From: Macrocybe gigantea
Lineage: Eukaryota > Basidiomycota > Agaricomycetes > Agaricales > Callistosporiaceae
NCBI GenBank assembly: GCA_011319805.1
Contig: SJRY01000111.1
Location: forward strand, 620,001 to 684,000
Direction of reading: 5' to 3'
Length of the DNA stretch: 64,000 nucleotides
In this document: in pieces, positions 24,682 to 36,000 of the stretch
How positions within the stretch are numbered: position 1 is the first letter of the stretch
Layout of the letters: each line of letters starts with the position of its first letter
Notes under the pieces: model-generated
The model's database searches: none
What the model saw: the letters and a program-made list of their open reading frames with translations, nothing else
What the model was told of the DNA's origin: nothing
Position numbers and translations under genes: made by a program

Positions 24682-25269
24682 GTGGGTGCCGTCTGCTGGC
24701 CTCGCCTCTGGTCTTCTTCATTCGTGTCTCGTTGATTCCATTTGCGAGGGTTTTTTTTTTTTTTTTTTGCTTTCAATTAATCAATGATCTTTCACGAGTG
24801 CGATGTGGATATACGGGCGATCCTTTTATGTATCATGGCTTTTCCTTGTCTCTGCTGTTGTTCCTTATCACGATTCTCATCCCTATGACTACATTTGTAG
24901 CACGCTCTCTGTAAATAGATTCTTTAATTTTAAATAAATGCACGACATGAAGCCGGAATCAAAATAGTTCTCTGTTAAGCAAAGATGACATTCCATCGAG
25001 CAACACATCGGTGTTCACTAACATTACAAAATTGGCAAGTACATGGAGGATAGAGGAATCGGTGGGCTTGTGTGAATAAGGTAAAGAAAAAGGCGGAGAA
25101 AAAGTTCGACTCGGTCGTAAATAGAAAATCACTTAGTTATTTTTAAAATTATAAGAAAACATTCCAAGTTCCTTGACTTCTCCCCTTTCGTTCTCAATTT
25201 TTGCGGCTGGGATAAGTGGCATTCGTTGCTCGTTACCGTTCGTAATGGAAAGGGTTTGTCAGATGCACG
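24682..25269. other. Convergent intergenic region
   Basis: 588 nt of A/T-rich sequence between two converging stops. No coding sequence is seen. It presumably holds both 3' UTRs and polyadenylation signals (AATAAA-like sequence near 24935). Confidence 0.5.
24751..24768. repeat. Poly-T tract, 18 nt
   Basis: An uninterrupted run of 18 T just downstream of the GRAM/VASt stop. Its length is uncertain if the sequence has homopolymer errors. Confidence 0.8.
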
Positions 25270-26479
25270 TTATCGACGCCCGAGGCCGCAGAGAGCCAAA
25301 GCCGCCTTCATGACATCGTCGTCATCCTGAGTCTTGTAGGTGTGCTGGATGGCGGCGTCGACCTCCCTGAAGCTAGCCACGTTAGCCGGTTCTAGCGCTG
25401 GAGCGGATGCCCATCCAAAGTCTGCGCGTCTCAACGTGCCCGGAGGCGTTACGGCTTCGTCAACCTCGTCGTCTGTCGAATCCAAAGTCGGCTCGCGATG
25501 GGGTCGCACGACCTGCGGCAGGACCTGTTTTGGCGGTTGCACGTGAAGCTGCACAGGATAGTGCTGGTAGGGCAGTTTGGGAGGGACCGTGGTAAACAGT
25601 GCGTGGTTTGGCGCAGACGATGGTACGACCCGCATGAGAGGTTGATTTCTAGGCGCCTGCGGTTGTTTTCGTTTGTGTAATTTTGAAGGCCGATGATGAG
25701 TGTTGCGATGAACTCGCCGTGGTTGTTGACGACGGCCAGAGAGTAACCTCGTCTCCCGCCTTCTCTCCTCCACCAGCAGGCTCTCGTTCTCTGCAACAGC
25801 ACCAGTCTTGCTCGCCAGCCTAGCAGCCGCACACGCCCATTCGAGGGTGCGCTTCGTCCTTGCATACTCGAGGTACTCGCGCGGCGGCGGGGGCTGAATG
25901 GCGGCGCGATGGGAGACGAAGGCATGTTCTCCCAGATGTTTTCGCTGCGCTCGAGGCGACGCGTGGGTGTGCGCGGGGGTGGCGGCGCTGGCATGCGGAG
26001 CTCCGTTAGGGACGCGACGCGATCGAGTGACGGACGCGCGGACATGGATCGAGACGTGGATGAGAACGAGAATGACGCGCCCTTGGGTGAAGCGAGACGT
26101 GACGGCGTCCTGTGGTAAGATTGGTAGCGCTGTGGAGGGCGACTCTGCGCTCCGTCTGACGCTTGTTCTGGAACCAGATGGTGACGGACTTGACCTCCCT
26201 AGAAAAGGAATGGTGTTGGTCATCAGTGTACGGAGCACGCGACGACTGGGGTCTGTAGGCGCACATTCCGCCGCGTTCGGCAACCGCCTCGCGCTGTCCG
26301 CGTGACGGATGTGAATCCTCGTGGAAGAGTTCTTCCAGCATAGCAAGCTGCACGCTCGTGAAGCGCTTCCGGGTGCGGCGGGCGAGCCCCGAAGCTTGGT
26401 CGGGAACTGAGTTCTCGTCAAAGGAAGATTCTATGCTTGTTGCGGAGGCTGTACGAGACAGCGAGGACGATACCTGCAT
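25270..26479 (-). CDS. Homeodomain transcription factor, two frame breaks
   Basis: A DNA-binding regulator with a typical (non-TALE) homeodomain close to the N-terminus. Helix 1 is in RRTRKRFTSVQLAMLEELF, and helix 3 carries the recognition sequence VTIWFQNKRQTERR. They are joined by an intron after AERGGM. The rest is Ser/Pro/Arg-rich, with ASLTELRMPAPPPPRTP, then YLEYARTKRTLEWACAAARLA, an acidic DSTDDEVDEA and the C-terminal DDDDVMKAALALCGLGRR. The frame must shift by one base twice: near 26109-26110 and at the five-base G run 25889-25893, where SPIAPPFSP must join PPREYLEYA. Both fit a missing base. Target genes are unknown. It is not a mating-type HD1/HD2 pair, as no partner is adjacent. 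Confidence 0.75.
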
Positions 26480-26623
26480 TGGAACTGATGGTGCAACAGC
26501 TACAAGGTTGAGAGATGGTATTTATGCATTCCGCCAGTTAGCCGCCGTTGACACCGACCAAACTTGCATACGCGTCTAGAATCACGTGGACGTGTCTCGC
26601 CTAGATTGCAATCCATTGTTACT

Positions 26624-27214
26624 TTACAATGAGCTTTCCTCTGGATTTTCATGTTCCATCTTTTCTCTAGACCGTTCTCTTTGTGCTTTCCTCTCCTCTT
26701 TCTCTCGCAAAAGCTGCTCTTCTTCCGCCTTGATTTGCGCGTCCACTATAGCGCCACGCGACGGCTTGTTTCCATGTGCAAGGGCGGCGTTCAAAGGGTT
26801 CTTTTCGTCTGTGTATGATCTTGGCCTGTGCATTGGGAGAACCGCCTTTCAACACCTGCTTCAGATAGTTTCTCCTCCAAATGGTATTCAGCCCTAATGC
26901 GACAAATGAGATCCGGAAAGAAAATAGGAAAAATCGAGGGCTACTCAACTCGTCATCTAAGTCGACATGATGGTCGACTGCGGACGAGCGGCGGCGGTGT
27001 CTGTGGTGGTCTTTGGGTCGCTCGCCGGGGGAATTCCTGCAAAAGAAGTCGGCAACGGTATGAGCGCAAAGAGACGACAAACATGCCTTTGGTCTCCATC
27101 TTCATAGACCTGGGGATTTCCGACATTGGATAACATGCTCATGGCGGGCAACAATTGAGTCGCGGCTCGGCGTCGAAAAGGCTTTTGTAAGGCCTGCACA
27201 GTCGATGATGTCAT
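26624..27214 (-). CDS. Small charged protein of unknown function
   Basis: A predicted product of about 155 residues. Exon 1 (27214-27087) starts MTSSTVQALQKPFRRRAATQ, which could be a mitochondrial presequence. A likely GC-AG intron (27086-27037) leads to NSPGERPKDHHRH and VDLDDEL. A GT-AG intron (26944-26894) leads to LNTIWRRNYLKQVLKGGSPN. Beyond this the reading frame must change near 26829 to reach SYTDEKNPLNAALAHGNKPS, then AIVDAQIKAEEEQLL, a Glu/Lys/Arg-rich helical end and a stop at 26624. I do not recognise the family. The start lies 78 nt from the diverging PNPOx-like gene, so they probably share a promoter. Confidence 0.5.
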
Positions 27215-27292
27215 TTATGAGACAATGAGGTCACCTGGAACGAAAACGCGCATACAGCCGCAACGAGTCCCCGCTCCATCTCCTACGTCGAC

Positions 27293-28065
27293 ATGGCCCA
27301 CTCTGTCCCACGCTGGAAAACTGCGATCACCAACGCCGTCGCCGCTCATGACAAGGCAATCGGTAAGCGTCTTCCCAGTCCGCAGTTGACCATGTTCATC
27401 ATTCCTCTACGCCAGTTTTCCAGCTCGCATCCATCGATCCAACCTCCCCAGTGCCCCAAGTCCGATCCCACATCTTCCGCGACTTTATCCACGCCTCTGC
27501 CGCGCCATCGTTGCCTCTGCTGATCTCGACCACCGACATCCGCTCCCCAAAGACGACCCAGATCATCTCCAACCCTCACGTTCAGCTCGCGTGGTGGATC
27601 GATGAGACCCAAGAGCAATATCGCATCTCCGGCGTCGCCAGCGTCATTCCTGCACCTGACCATCCACTCTACAAGCATTTTCTCCATAACGTCAAGAATG
27701 CGGTCCACCACTCCGCTGTCGCTGCCCTGACGAACGAGCACTTTGACTGGGAGAAGAAGAGGCTTGAAGTGTTCGGGGACATGAGCGCTCACATGAAGGC
27801 TTCCTGGTGCAGGCCTGCACCGGGCACTCCACTGGCCAGCGAAGAGGAGGCAAAGAAATGGCCAGAACGACTGGAAGAACCGTCTGAAGACGAACTAGAC
27901 GAAGAAAAGAAGAAAAACTGGAAAACGGCTCTCGGCAACTTTGCACTTGTGGTCGTGGACCCGACAGAAGTCGATTTTGTAGAGCTGAGCGTCATGCCTG
28001 ACCGCCGAACGAGATTCTGGCGTACAGATAAGGGAGCTTGGGACTCGCAAGCCTTGGTTCCTTGA
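27293..28065 (+). CDS. FMN-binding PNPOx-fold protein (Alr4036-type)
   Basis: A split-barrel flavoprotein of the pyridoxamine 5'-phosphate oxidase superfamily, in the subgroup annotated as Alr4036-like FMN-binding. Exon 1 encodes MAHSVPRWKTAITNAVAAHD. One intron (GTAAGC to GCCAG) joins it to FQLASIDPTSPVPQVRSHIFR. The FMN-fold strands ISTTDIRSPKTTQIISNP, VQLAWWIDETQEQYRISG and the end FVELSVMPDRRTRFWR match the family. Such proteins are common in fungi; some may act on B6 vitamers, but the substrate is not established. The family's usual length (about 230 residues) is met. Reads without frame breaks. Confidence 0.8.
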
Positions 28066-28257
28066 TTATAATAACTTCGGCCACTCCGCACGGAACTCGC
28101 AAACGTTACAAAGGACATTGTATTTCTACAAGCAGCTCAGATAAGTACAAGTTACACAGTCAGTTAAATATGAAGAAGCGGGAAGGGTATAAAAAAGAAT
28201 AAATCAAGAATCTCGTCGAAAAGTAACCCCGGATGCGCCCGAGAAGCAGAGGATACC

Positions 28258-28897
28258 TCATGCTTTGACCTTTTTGGTTTCACCCTTTTCAGTCGCATCG
28301 TCTTCACGGTCTTGAACCTCGTCAATGGCTCTCTTTTTGTGATTCTGCGGCGCGATTTCCGGTTCAGCTTCCCCGACGTATTCGTCCTCTTCTTCGTCTT
28401 CTTCTCCCTCCTCCTCTTCATCCCCTTCTTCATCCTCTTGTTGAGCATTAGGCTTTAAGAGAAAAAAAAATGACGTTGAAAATGAATTAAAGAACACAAA
28501 GAAGAAACACGACGGACATCTCCCAACAGCAACGCTGTCAGATTTTCGCGCTTCTGCGGACACATACCCGGTTCAGCGCCCAAACACGGCACACGGGCAA
28601 CATGACAAACATACCGAGCTGGCCTCTTCCTCTTCCTGATATTCTTCGTCGTCTTCGTCGTCCTCGTCGCCGACAATCTGTCTCTCCTCCTATCGAGCCA
28701 ATCAGAAGACGGTCAGTGAGGTGTGAACTGCGCCATCGCACCTCGTCGTCGATCTCGTACTCGTCGGTCTCCTCGCCCTCGTCGTCCTGTTCGTCATCGG
28801 CGTGCTCTTCTGACACGTCTTGGACGTCCTCAAACTTGCCGTTCTCGGCCAAGGCGTGTGAGACTTTGGGTAAAGCGGGGTCTACAGGCTCTGACAT
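28258..28897 (-). CDS. Highly acidic, probably nuclear protein
   Basis: A three-exon protein beginning MSEPVDPALPKVSHALAEN at the ATG 28897. Exon 1 ends in DEYEIDDE. A GT-AG intron leads to EERQIVGDEDDEDDEEY and a second leads to the final acidic exon. The C-terminus is basic (KKRAIDEVQDRED and KKVKA), which may act as a nuclear localisation signal. The long Asp/Glu tracts resemble histone chaperones and ribosome-assembly factors, but no defining motif (such as CHZ) was found. Function is therefore open. It converges on the PNPOx-like gene. Confidence 0.65.
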
Positions 28898-29335
28898 GGC
28901 GGGCCGCGAAGAGGGGAATGAAGGTATGGCAGCAAGCTCGGGTGTCCGGGGAGGATGGATGGGGATGCGACGTGCTTGAAAATGCGATGGGTGGGAGGGG
29001 GAAGAGTGGGGTGGCTGTAATAATAGTCCTGGAAAAAAACTATGAACAAGGGGTCTAGGGCTTTTGGGTGGGACAGTCAGACGCGCCGGACTTTTTGGCA
29101 CTCATTCGCCCCGTCCCGAGACGCTTGATAGATGTCATCATCACGTGCCAGCTCCATGCACGGACCCCAGACCTCAACAATCTGTCCAATTGACGACCAG
29201 CACGTTTCTCCATAATATTCCCCTTATTGTCTTAATGATATAACCTAAAATCGCAAGTTTGGTTACATAACATATATGATAGCGATGCAGATACGTTCAA
29301 ATGCGCAAAACACAAACCCGAAGAAAAGAGGCGAA
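28898..29335. promoter_or_regulatory. Upstream region of the acidic-protein gene
   Basis: 438 nt between two minus-strand genes with no supported coding sequence. It presumably includes the promoter of the acidic protein and the 3' UTR of the 7-TM gene. Confidence 0.4.
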
Positions 29336-30663
29336 TCATGCTATGGTCGAAACATTGGACGCCGTATCCTTGGACTTGCTCCGGCTCCAAAAGCTTCCGC
29401 CACGCGCCGACATGCGAGAGTCCAGCCCCTCCGCCTTGACGACATGCGCCGCATCCGGCGCGTGCTTCTCCGTTGTCGGCGTCAGCGGCCCGACGTCCAC
29501 GCTCACCGTCGTGTCCGTCACCGTCTTGTTGCCCTGAGTCTCAAACCGCATCGTCGGCAGCGTCGGCCGCGCGAGCGTGTCCCTGCTCCATGCTTTTCCA
29601 TCCGCCAGACGGTAAATGATCAGGTAGTTTGCGATTTGCTGGCCGCCATCGATCAGATCTAATCAATTTATAACGGAACACTGGAGCGAAACTTACCTGC
29701 CCAGACGACGCCGCGCCGAGGAAAATCTGGTTCACTGGGTGATTGACGGCATATGTGATGATGAAGATGAACGAAAGCACAGAGTACAGCGCGGCGGACT
29801 CGATCATGATGGCCGCGAGCGAGATGTAGTGCTTTGCATGCTCAGCCGGCAGCGTAGCCAGCACCCTCCGGCGGTATAGCAGCAGCCGCACCGTGATCAG
29901 GATCGTGAGGATGATGTTTACGCTCAACGAGATCGCGTAATACGACGTCCCGTAAGCTTGCGGCAGCTTGCTGTACAGCGATAAGCCCGGCTGGCTGGAT
30001 TGCAGAGTCCATAGGGTGCCCATCACTGGGGAGACAGGTGTCAATGAAGAGTGTCACCAAGATGCGATCAACGCACTCACCGAAGGATACCAGGATCAAG
30101 AGAGCGGGGAAGAATGTCACAAGATATGCCGTCAAACGGCCTGAAGCGGTCCAAATGACCCAACAACGCCATAACTAACGGACACGTAATAGTCAACCTA
30201 CAGCGAAAGCCAGGATAGAGCCAGACATACCACGAGCAGGTCCGACAAAAAAGTCAGGACAAAGAGAGTCGCATAGAACATGACGTTGATTGGCAGATTC
30301 TGCGTCGCAAGGAAGTACACCCAGGGTCCCCCTGGGTAGTTTCTGTTATCGATGTACATGTCCTGGACAGTTCGCGCTTGCACGATCATGAACAATGTCT
30401 CGATCGCGAGCAGGAACGTAGTGTAACCCAGCAGGAAGACCGACTGTAGGCGCTGATATCTCTGGCTCCAGAGAAAGAGAGCACATGAACAGTACAGGAC
30501 TAACTGTGCACCTGTGGGATAGATAAAAAAAACCGTTCAAGATGTTTGAAACTGCTGACATATGCTCACCATAGCCGGTTCCACAGACAAAGTCCCCCGC
30601 GACAAAAAACCGCTCGATCAGTATGTCCGAAGCCGACTCGTCCGGTCCATAGTAGGGTGCCAT
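29336..30663 (-). CDS. Seven-TM protein of the Agaricomycete-expanded type
   Basis: An integral membrane protein with about seven hydrophobic segments spread over several exons: QLVLYCSCALFLWSQRYQRL, SVFLLGYTTFLLAIETLFMI, INVMFYATLFVLTFLSDLLV, YLVTFFPALLILVSF, YYAISLSVNIILTILITVRL and ALYSVLSFIFIITYAVN are clear. It starts MAPYYGPDESASDILIERF at the ATG 30663. The conserved region between TM1 and TM2 (SQRYQRLQSVFLLGYT) and LYRRRVLATLPAEHAKHY are typical of a large receptor-like family in mushroom-forming fungi. The C-terminal tail is polar (TPTTEKHAPDAAHVVKAEG) and probably cytosolic. No ligand or G-protein coupling is known for this family. Confidence 0.75.
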
Positions 30664-33038
30664 TCAAAAAAAAACACTAATTGGGGGACGTCAGAATGCT
30701 TGAATGAAACGGACGGAGAGCTTTGCGAGGATGTAAGCTGAGTCGGAGTGCGAGGCGGTACCCCAAACTGGGCGCAGCGAATCAGAGAAGAAATGGTCTT
30801 GTCCGTTGAGGATTCATTAAATACGCATGGCCATGCTTATTCGCACCAGACGGGGCTTCTGCGCGAAGCCATGCTGTCAGGGATCCAAAGCGCCAATAAG
30901 CAGGCCATGGACTTCTCAAGCACGTCAAGTTGTCAATGGCGGTAGCGCGCTGTAGTTCCAAATCGATGTGACAGCTGAGCGCTGAGCTTGCAAGCTTGAT
31001 ATCTTTCGCGCCTTGTTTTGTGCTGATCACAGAGTGAGTGTGAAACGGATGATAGACGCAGAGAGGGTTTTCGAGTAAACTTTGTGAGAGTCAGGGTCAC
31101 GAGAACATAAATTTTGTGATCCACCTGTCCTGGTGGCGTCGGTGAGTTTTTTTTTCTTGTTCATCGACCTGACCAGTTGGACGGCGGACCTGAATCTCTT
31201 CCTCCCCGCGGCCGCAGAGGATCCACGGAGACTTGGCCATGATCGAACAAGTTACTTGGCACTCTGCGCTGCAGTTATGTATGGCATGCCATCCTGTTTT
31301 AGCTATCTCTTTCTCGGGTCTTTATTCAGCGTTTGCTCTCAAACAGGTGCCGACGACCAGTCTTAGTTTTCTTCCGGCGTAGTAATGTCCATCCTAATCC
31401 GACGTCGGTCTCTGATGAGTTAAACTCATCATGCCTTCAAATATTATTTACTTACGTGGTATGGGACATCATCCTTCCTCGCATCCATTGCCCATCGTTG
31501 AAATCAATGCGCCGCTGACCGCCGACACCCTCGTGCACAACAATTGTCCTCACGCTGCCATCTAGGTGTAACTTGGCTTTGACGCTGGCTGGACAAGGTT
31601 CAGTGATCGGCGAGTCACAAGATCAAGCGTTTCGAGAAGATAGCTGGCAGCTTTTCCTTCGTCGACCTTCTGGCATCAGATGCACGCCATTGGTCCCGTG
31701 AAGCGTAATGTGATGTTTCCATCCTGTCGACCTGTGATGTTGAAAGGCGATGAGCGACGCTGTTGAGAGTCTCTCATCAACCAAGTCTGCCTCTATTCCT
31801 GAGCTCTTCCACGGAGTTATTGCAGTCCCGGCTGCAAAGGCTGTCCTGATGTAAGTCGCCACTCTTTTTTGTTCGAGCTCATATCTGACGACTGATGCTT
31901 GATCCATTCATTTATCCAAACAGATGACATTCTTTGCTGGACTCTCCCGAGACAAACCGTCTGAGGCATGGGCTCTGAAAATAGCACTCGGCAAAATTTG
32001 AGCAAGCATATTTAGCGATCGACGCGCAAACGAATGTCTGATCCCGACGACGATACGGCTTTTCACAACTTGCGGATGACCATCGACTAGTCGCGAGTCT
32101 TGACAGCACACAAATGAAATAACAATGGTGATGCACCCTCGAGTGGACCCTGATTGCTAATTCGGTTCGATGGATGCATTCTTGTCAATCCCAAGCTTAG
32201 AGTACCAGGAGACTGTTGATGCGGCCCAGTTATTCCCTTTGACGCACGACGTTGGGTAGCCGGCAGATGCCATTGATACTACACTTGGAATTGACACCCT
32301 CGATCCGGAAGAACGAATCTTGGAGCCGAGGCTCATTTTGACTGTCTAGCTGGACACCTATGAGCATCGTATCAAAGATCTTGCATACCATTCCATCAAA
32401 GAACGCCTCCTATCCGACACGGGCTAGTCCATCGATGCAGTGCATTAACCAGAATGCTTGACTGACAACGAACCGAGGGTTCCGAAAGGTAGGATCAGCA
32501 TTCAGCTGAGATGGGGAAGGCGAATAGAGCTTTTCTTGGAAGAAAAATCCTGTAATCGATGAGATCGATATGCAAAGGCGGGCACTAGCACCGCAAGCTA
32601 AATGGCTGTGGCCATTGTGAAGCTGTTTTGATCACAAGACTTGTTCTGTGATCAGATGTGTTGTCCGTCTTCCCATGTGTTAGGTGGTCAGACCCATGGC
32701 TGCGCAGAGTTGGCTTGTTTGTGATCACTTACACTCCTTTTCTCTTTTTCGACACATATCGATTTTTAATTAAGCCAACTACAACTACTGCGCCGATTGT
32801 CGAGAACGAGGCCAGCATCGCGCTCAATTTCGGTGTAGCCAGCCTGCCTCGAGGCAATCTGGCTTGACGGAAAACTCGTGGCCTTGCCCCAAATTTGAAT
32901 CCATTCCCCTTGACCCTTTACTCGCGCTAATTGTCCCGACTGTCTTTGTTGAACCCCTCGTCACAAGCACCCCCTTTTTCGCTGTTGCTTCCTGCGTCTC
33001 TGGCCTCCCCCGACTTGTCGATCAAGTCCTTTGGTCGC
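30664..33038. other. Gene-poor region, 2.4 kb
   Basis: No intact gene is recognised. A plus-strand ATG at about 31749 opens SDAVESLSSTKSASIPELF and runs into a GTAAGT donor, but the following sequence cannot be joined into a longer frame. A decayed coding remnant is listed separately at 32170-32460. The right end presumably holds the PX-kinase promoter. Confidence 0.4.
32170..32460 (+). pseudogene. Decayed coding remnant with in-frame stops
   Basis: Starting at an ATG, a single frame reads protein-like sequence (IPSLEYQETVDAAQLF, then GIDTLDPEERILEPRLILTV and LDTYEHRIKDLAYHSIKERLL) interrupted by three TAG stops and one TAA. The composition is coding-like and the frame is unbroken by indels, so substitutions made the stops. 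TAG can arise from CAG by C-to-T change. Parent family not recognised; a transposon fragment is possible. Confidence 0.4.
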
Positions 33039-36000
33039 ATGCCCAGCGTTGTCGCCGCCTGCCCCTCGCATTCGCCACAAGTTTCATCTTCAAAGTCCAA
33101 GTTCAAAACCGTCCTGGGATTTGGTTCCCTCGCTCGAGCATCGCTAGATCTACAGCCCCATCCAGCCCCATCAGCTCACTCACCCAGCGACCGTCTCACC
33201 TTTGCTAGGCAGAGCGTCGATACAGCCAGAAGCTACACCTACAGGAAGAAGCACAAAGCAGCCCACCACAGCGTCGCCAGCGTTTCTCTCTTTCACAGTA
33301 CTCAGCATACACCATCTCAGCCCCCTTCTGTCATCGATCTCACGCTTGACAACAGCATGACCATCGAGAACACCGTCGTCAACCGCCGCCAGCCGCCCCG
33401 CATAGAAGCTCAGGAGGGTCCTTGGAGCGTCAGCGTCGCAGAAACGCCTCATGACGCCCATTCATACAGCTTGTACATAAAGAGTAAGTCGGCCGTTCAT
33501 TGTCACGTCTTCTGCAATTCTACATCGTATTCCTGACGTATGGACGCTTGCTACGATGCGGTCATTCTTTCGTCGTATGGATGATTGATTTCCTGTCTTG
33601 CAGCTCCGACTCACAATCTGACGCTCACACGTACCGAGGTGGAGATGGTCGACCTGGATCGAAAGATACGAGAGTCCTACCCCACCATCACCCTTCCCTC
33701 CTTTCCCATCGATCCCCAGACCCTAAGCCCTCCACCAAAACGCAAATCCACCTTCCTCAACACGCTTTCTCGCCTCGCCTCGCCAGCCTCAGCAAAGTCT
33801 GCACGCCGTCTGCAGAATGCCAGCTCCATCCCTTCATCCTTCCCAACGCCCCTCACCTCCCCTTCGGTGAAATTAATGATCCCTTTACATCAATCGTCAA
33901 CGATGCTGCAGCCTTTGCTAATCCGTCAGCGACTAGCACCGGTCTAGCCGCGTATCTCACCACGGTTTCAAACAACGCAGCAATTCGTCAAGCTCGTGTC
34001 TGGAAACGTTTTGTCCGAGTACGTACGGATGATCTGGAAAGCGTACGTGTAGAAAGGGCTATCAAGCGGGTGCGGTCCGATCTCGCCGCTCACGTGGGAT
34101 TGGCAAAGGACAAGGAGAATGTTCAGCCTGTCAATGCCAAGCCGGAACCGAGCGTTCCTCCAAGCGAGGATGCCAGTATCCAGGAGGAAAAGATCGAGAG
34201 GCCGGAGGAGCAGGTGGGAACGACCGATGTAGATGTCATCGTCGCAGAAGGAACTAAGGAGACCGATGTCGCTGAGGTCGCCGCATCTGAGGGTGCTGAG
34301 TCTAGTATGGCCTCCGCTAGCTTCTCTCAACCCGAACCGGATTCAGCGGCGGAGGAATCGAAGCCAGCCGAAAAGCCAGATTCTGATACTGCCGGTGCAC
34401 AGGCAGAGGAAACGCCGTCGACTCCTCTAGCCTCTGAAGCTTCGTCCACTCGGATTCCCCGCTCCCAATCTGCGGACTTTGGCAAGTCCCGGGCCTCGCG
34501 CATATATGCGTCCTCCGTTCCCAGTCAGGACGGTGCGTCTTCGCAGACGGGTGACGAATCGTCGGTTTCTACCAAGGAAGGTTCGCGCCGCACGTCCGGC
34601 CGCAAGAAACGCTCCGTCTCAATGGCGCCTAAGGAACCGAAGAAGTCACAGCGCAAGGTTGTGATCAACGACTTTGAGATGATGCGCGTCCTCGGCAAAG
34701 GTTGCGCAGGCAAGGTGCTCCTAGTTAGGCATAGGGCGACAGGGGACCTTTACGCTCTCAAAGCAATCACGAAGAGACATGTACTCGCACATCAAGAGCT
34801 CCAGCACACTTTGACGGAACAGGCCGTCCTGAAGAGGATGTCTGCAGAGTCGAGGGACCCATTCGTGGTCAAGCTGTGGTGGAGTTTTCACGACAAGGAA
34901 AACCTGTTTTTGGTCATGGTACGTCTCTTCTCTTTGTCTTACAATTAATGAAATTGTGCTTAGACATTACAGGATTTCCATCCCGGTGGTGATCTGGCCA
35001 CGCAACTCGCAAGATGGGGCCGATTAGGTCGAGATCGTGCCCGGTTCTATGCCGCAGAGATCGTCGAGGGTGTAGAGGGCCTCCACGCAGCAGGCGTCAT
35101 CTATCGGGACCTCAAACCTGAGAACATTCTCATAGGCGCCGATGGACACATTGTCCTTACCGATTTTGGTCTTTCGAAGGAATTCCCCCGAAGGACGAAC
35201 GCGCTGACTGCGCCATCGACGCCTAACGGATCACGCAATGGCGACTTTTACTCCTCAGCGACTCCCACTTTGCAACCTGCCACTCCACCTTGGATGAGGA
35301 TCAACAATGCCGGAGAGCTCGCTTTGGGCTGGCCAGGTCAGCCCGCGGGTCACTCCGACTCGACGGCGACGTTCTGCGGCACGGCGGAGTACCTTGCGCC
35401 GGAAGTGATTCAGGGCTTGCCTTACAGTTACGAAGTCGATTGGTGGAGCTTTGGGACGATGCTGTATGAGATGTTGACCGGCATTGTGCGTCTTTGTTTT
35501 TTCTTTCTTCGCATGCGTTATGATTTGTGCTGAATCAGATGATTGGTACAGACTCCGTACTGGGCGAACAATCACTCAGAGATGTATGTCAGAGTCTTGC
35601 AAGATGAGTTGCAATTCCCTGAAGATAGGGCCATCGATCACGATACGAAGAGCCTTATAAGAGGAGTACGTATTATGAGAGCTATCATTGGCGGCCATCC
35701 TTTGTGCTTACTGCATACCCCAGTTGTTGCAACGAGACCCCGCACTCAGGATTCGCGAACCCCGTATCAAACGGCACCCATACTTCTCAATGATGTGTGT
35801 CAACTCTAGTCTCCAATTCGCTTCTGGTGCTTATCTTCTTGTAGTGACTGGTCTCACGTGTACTACAAACGCTACATACGTGAGTGTGGAATGCGCTCAT
35901 CACTTCTTTCGTTGTTAACACCCGTCAACAGCCCCGTATATCCCGCCTATTGACCCCTCCAACGCAAGTGATACTCAAAACTTCGACGATACATTCCTCG

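Noticed and set aside
26358..26579. Plus-strand frames opposite the homeodomain gene, and others opposite real exons (36200-36634, 24004-24591, 28602-29058)
   Set aside because: Low-complexity shadows of Ser/Glu/Arg-rich coding sequence on the other strand.
31623..31907. Minus-strand frame of 94 codons
   Set aside because: Competes with an equally plausible plus-strand frame that ends in a GTAAGT donor; neither can be extended.
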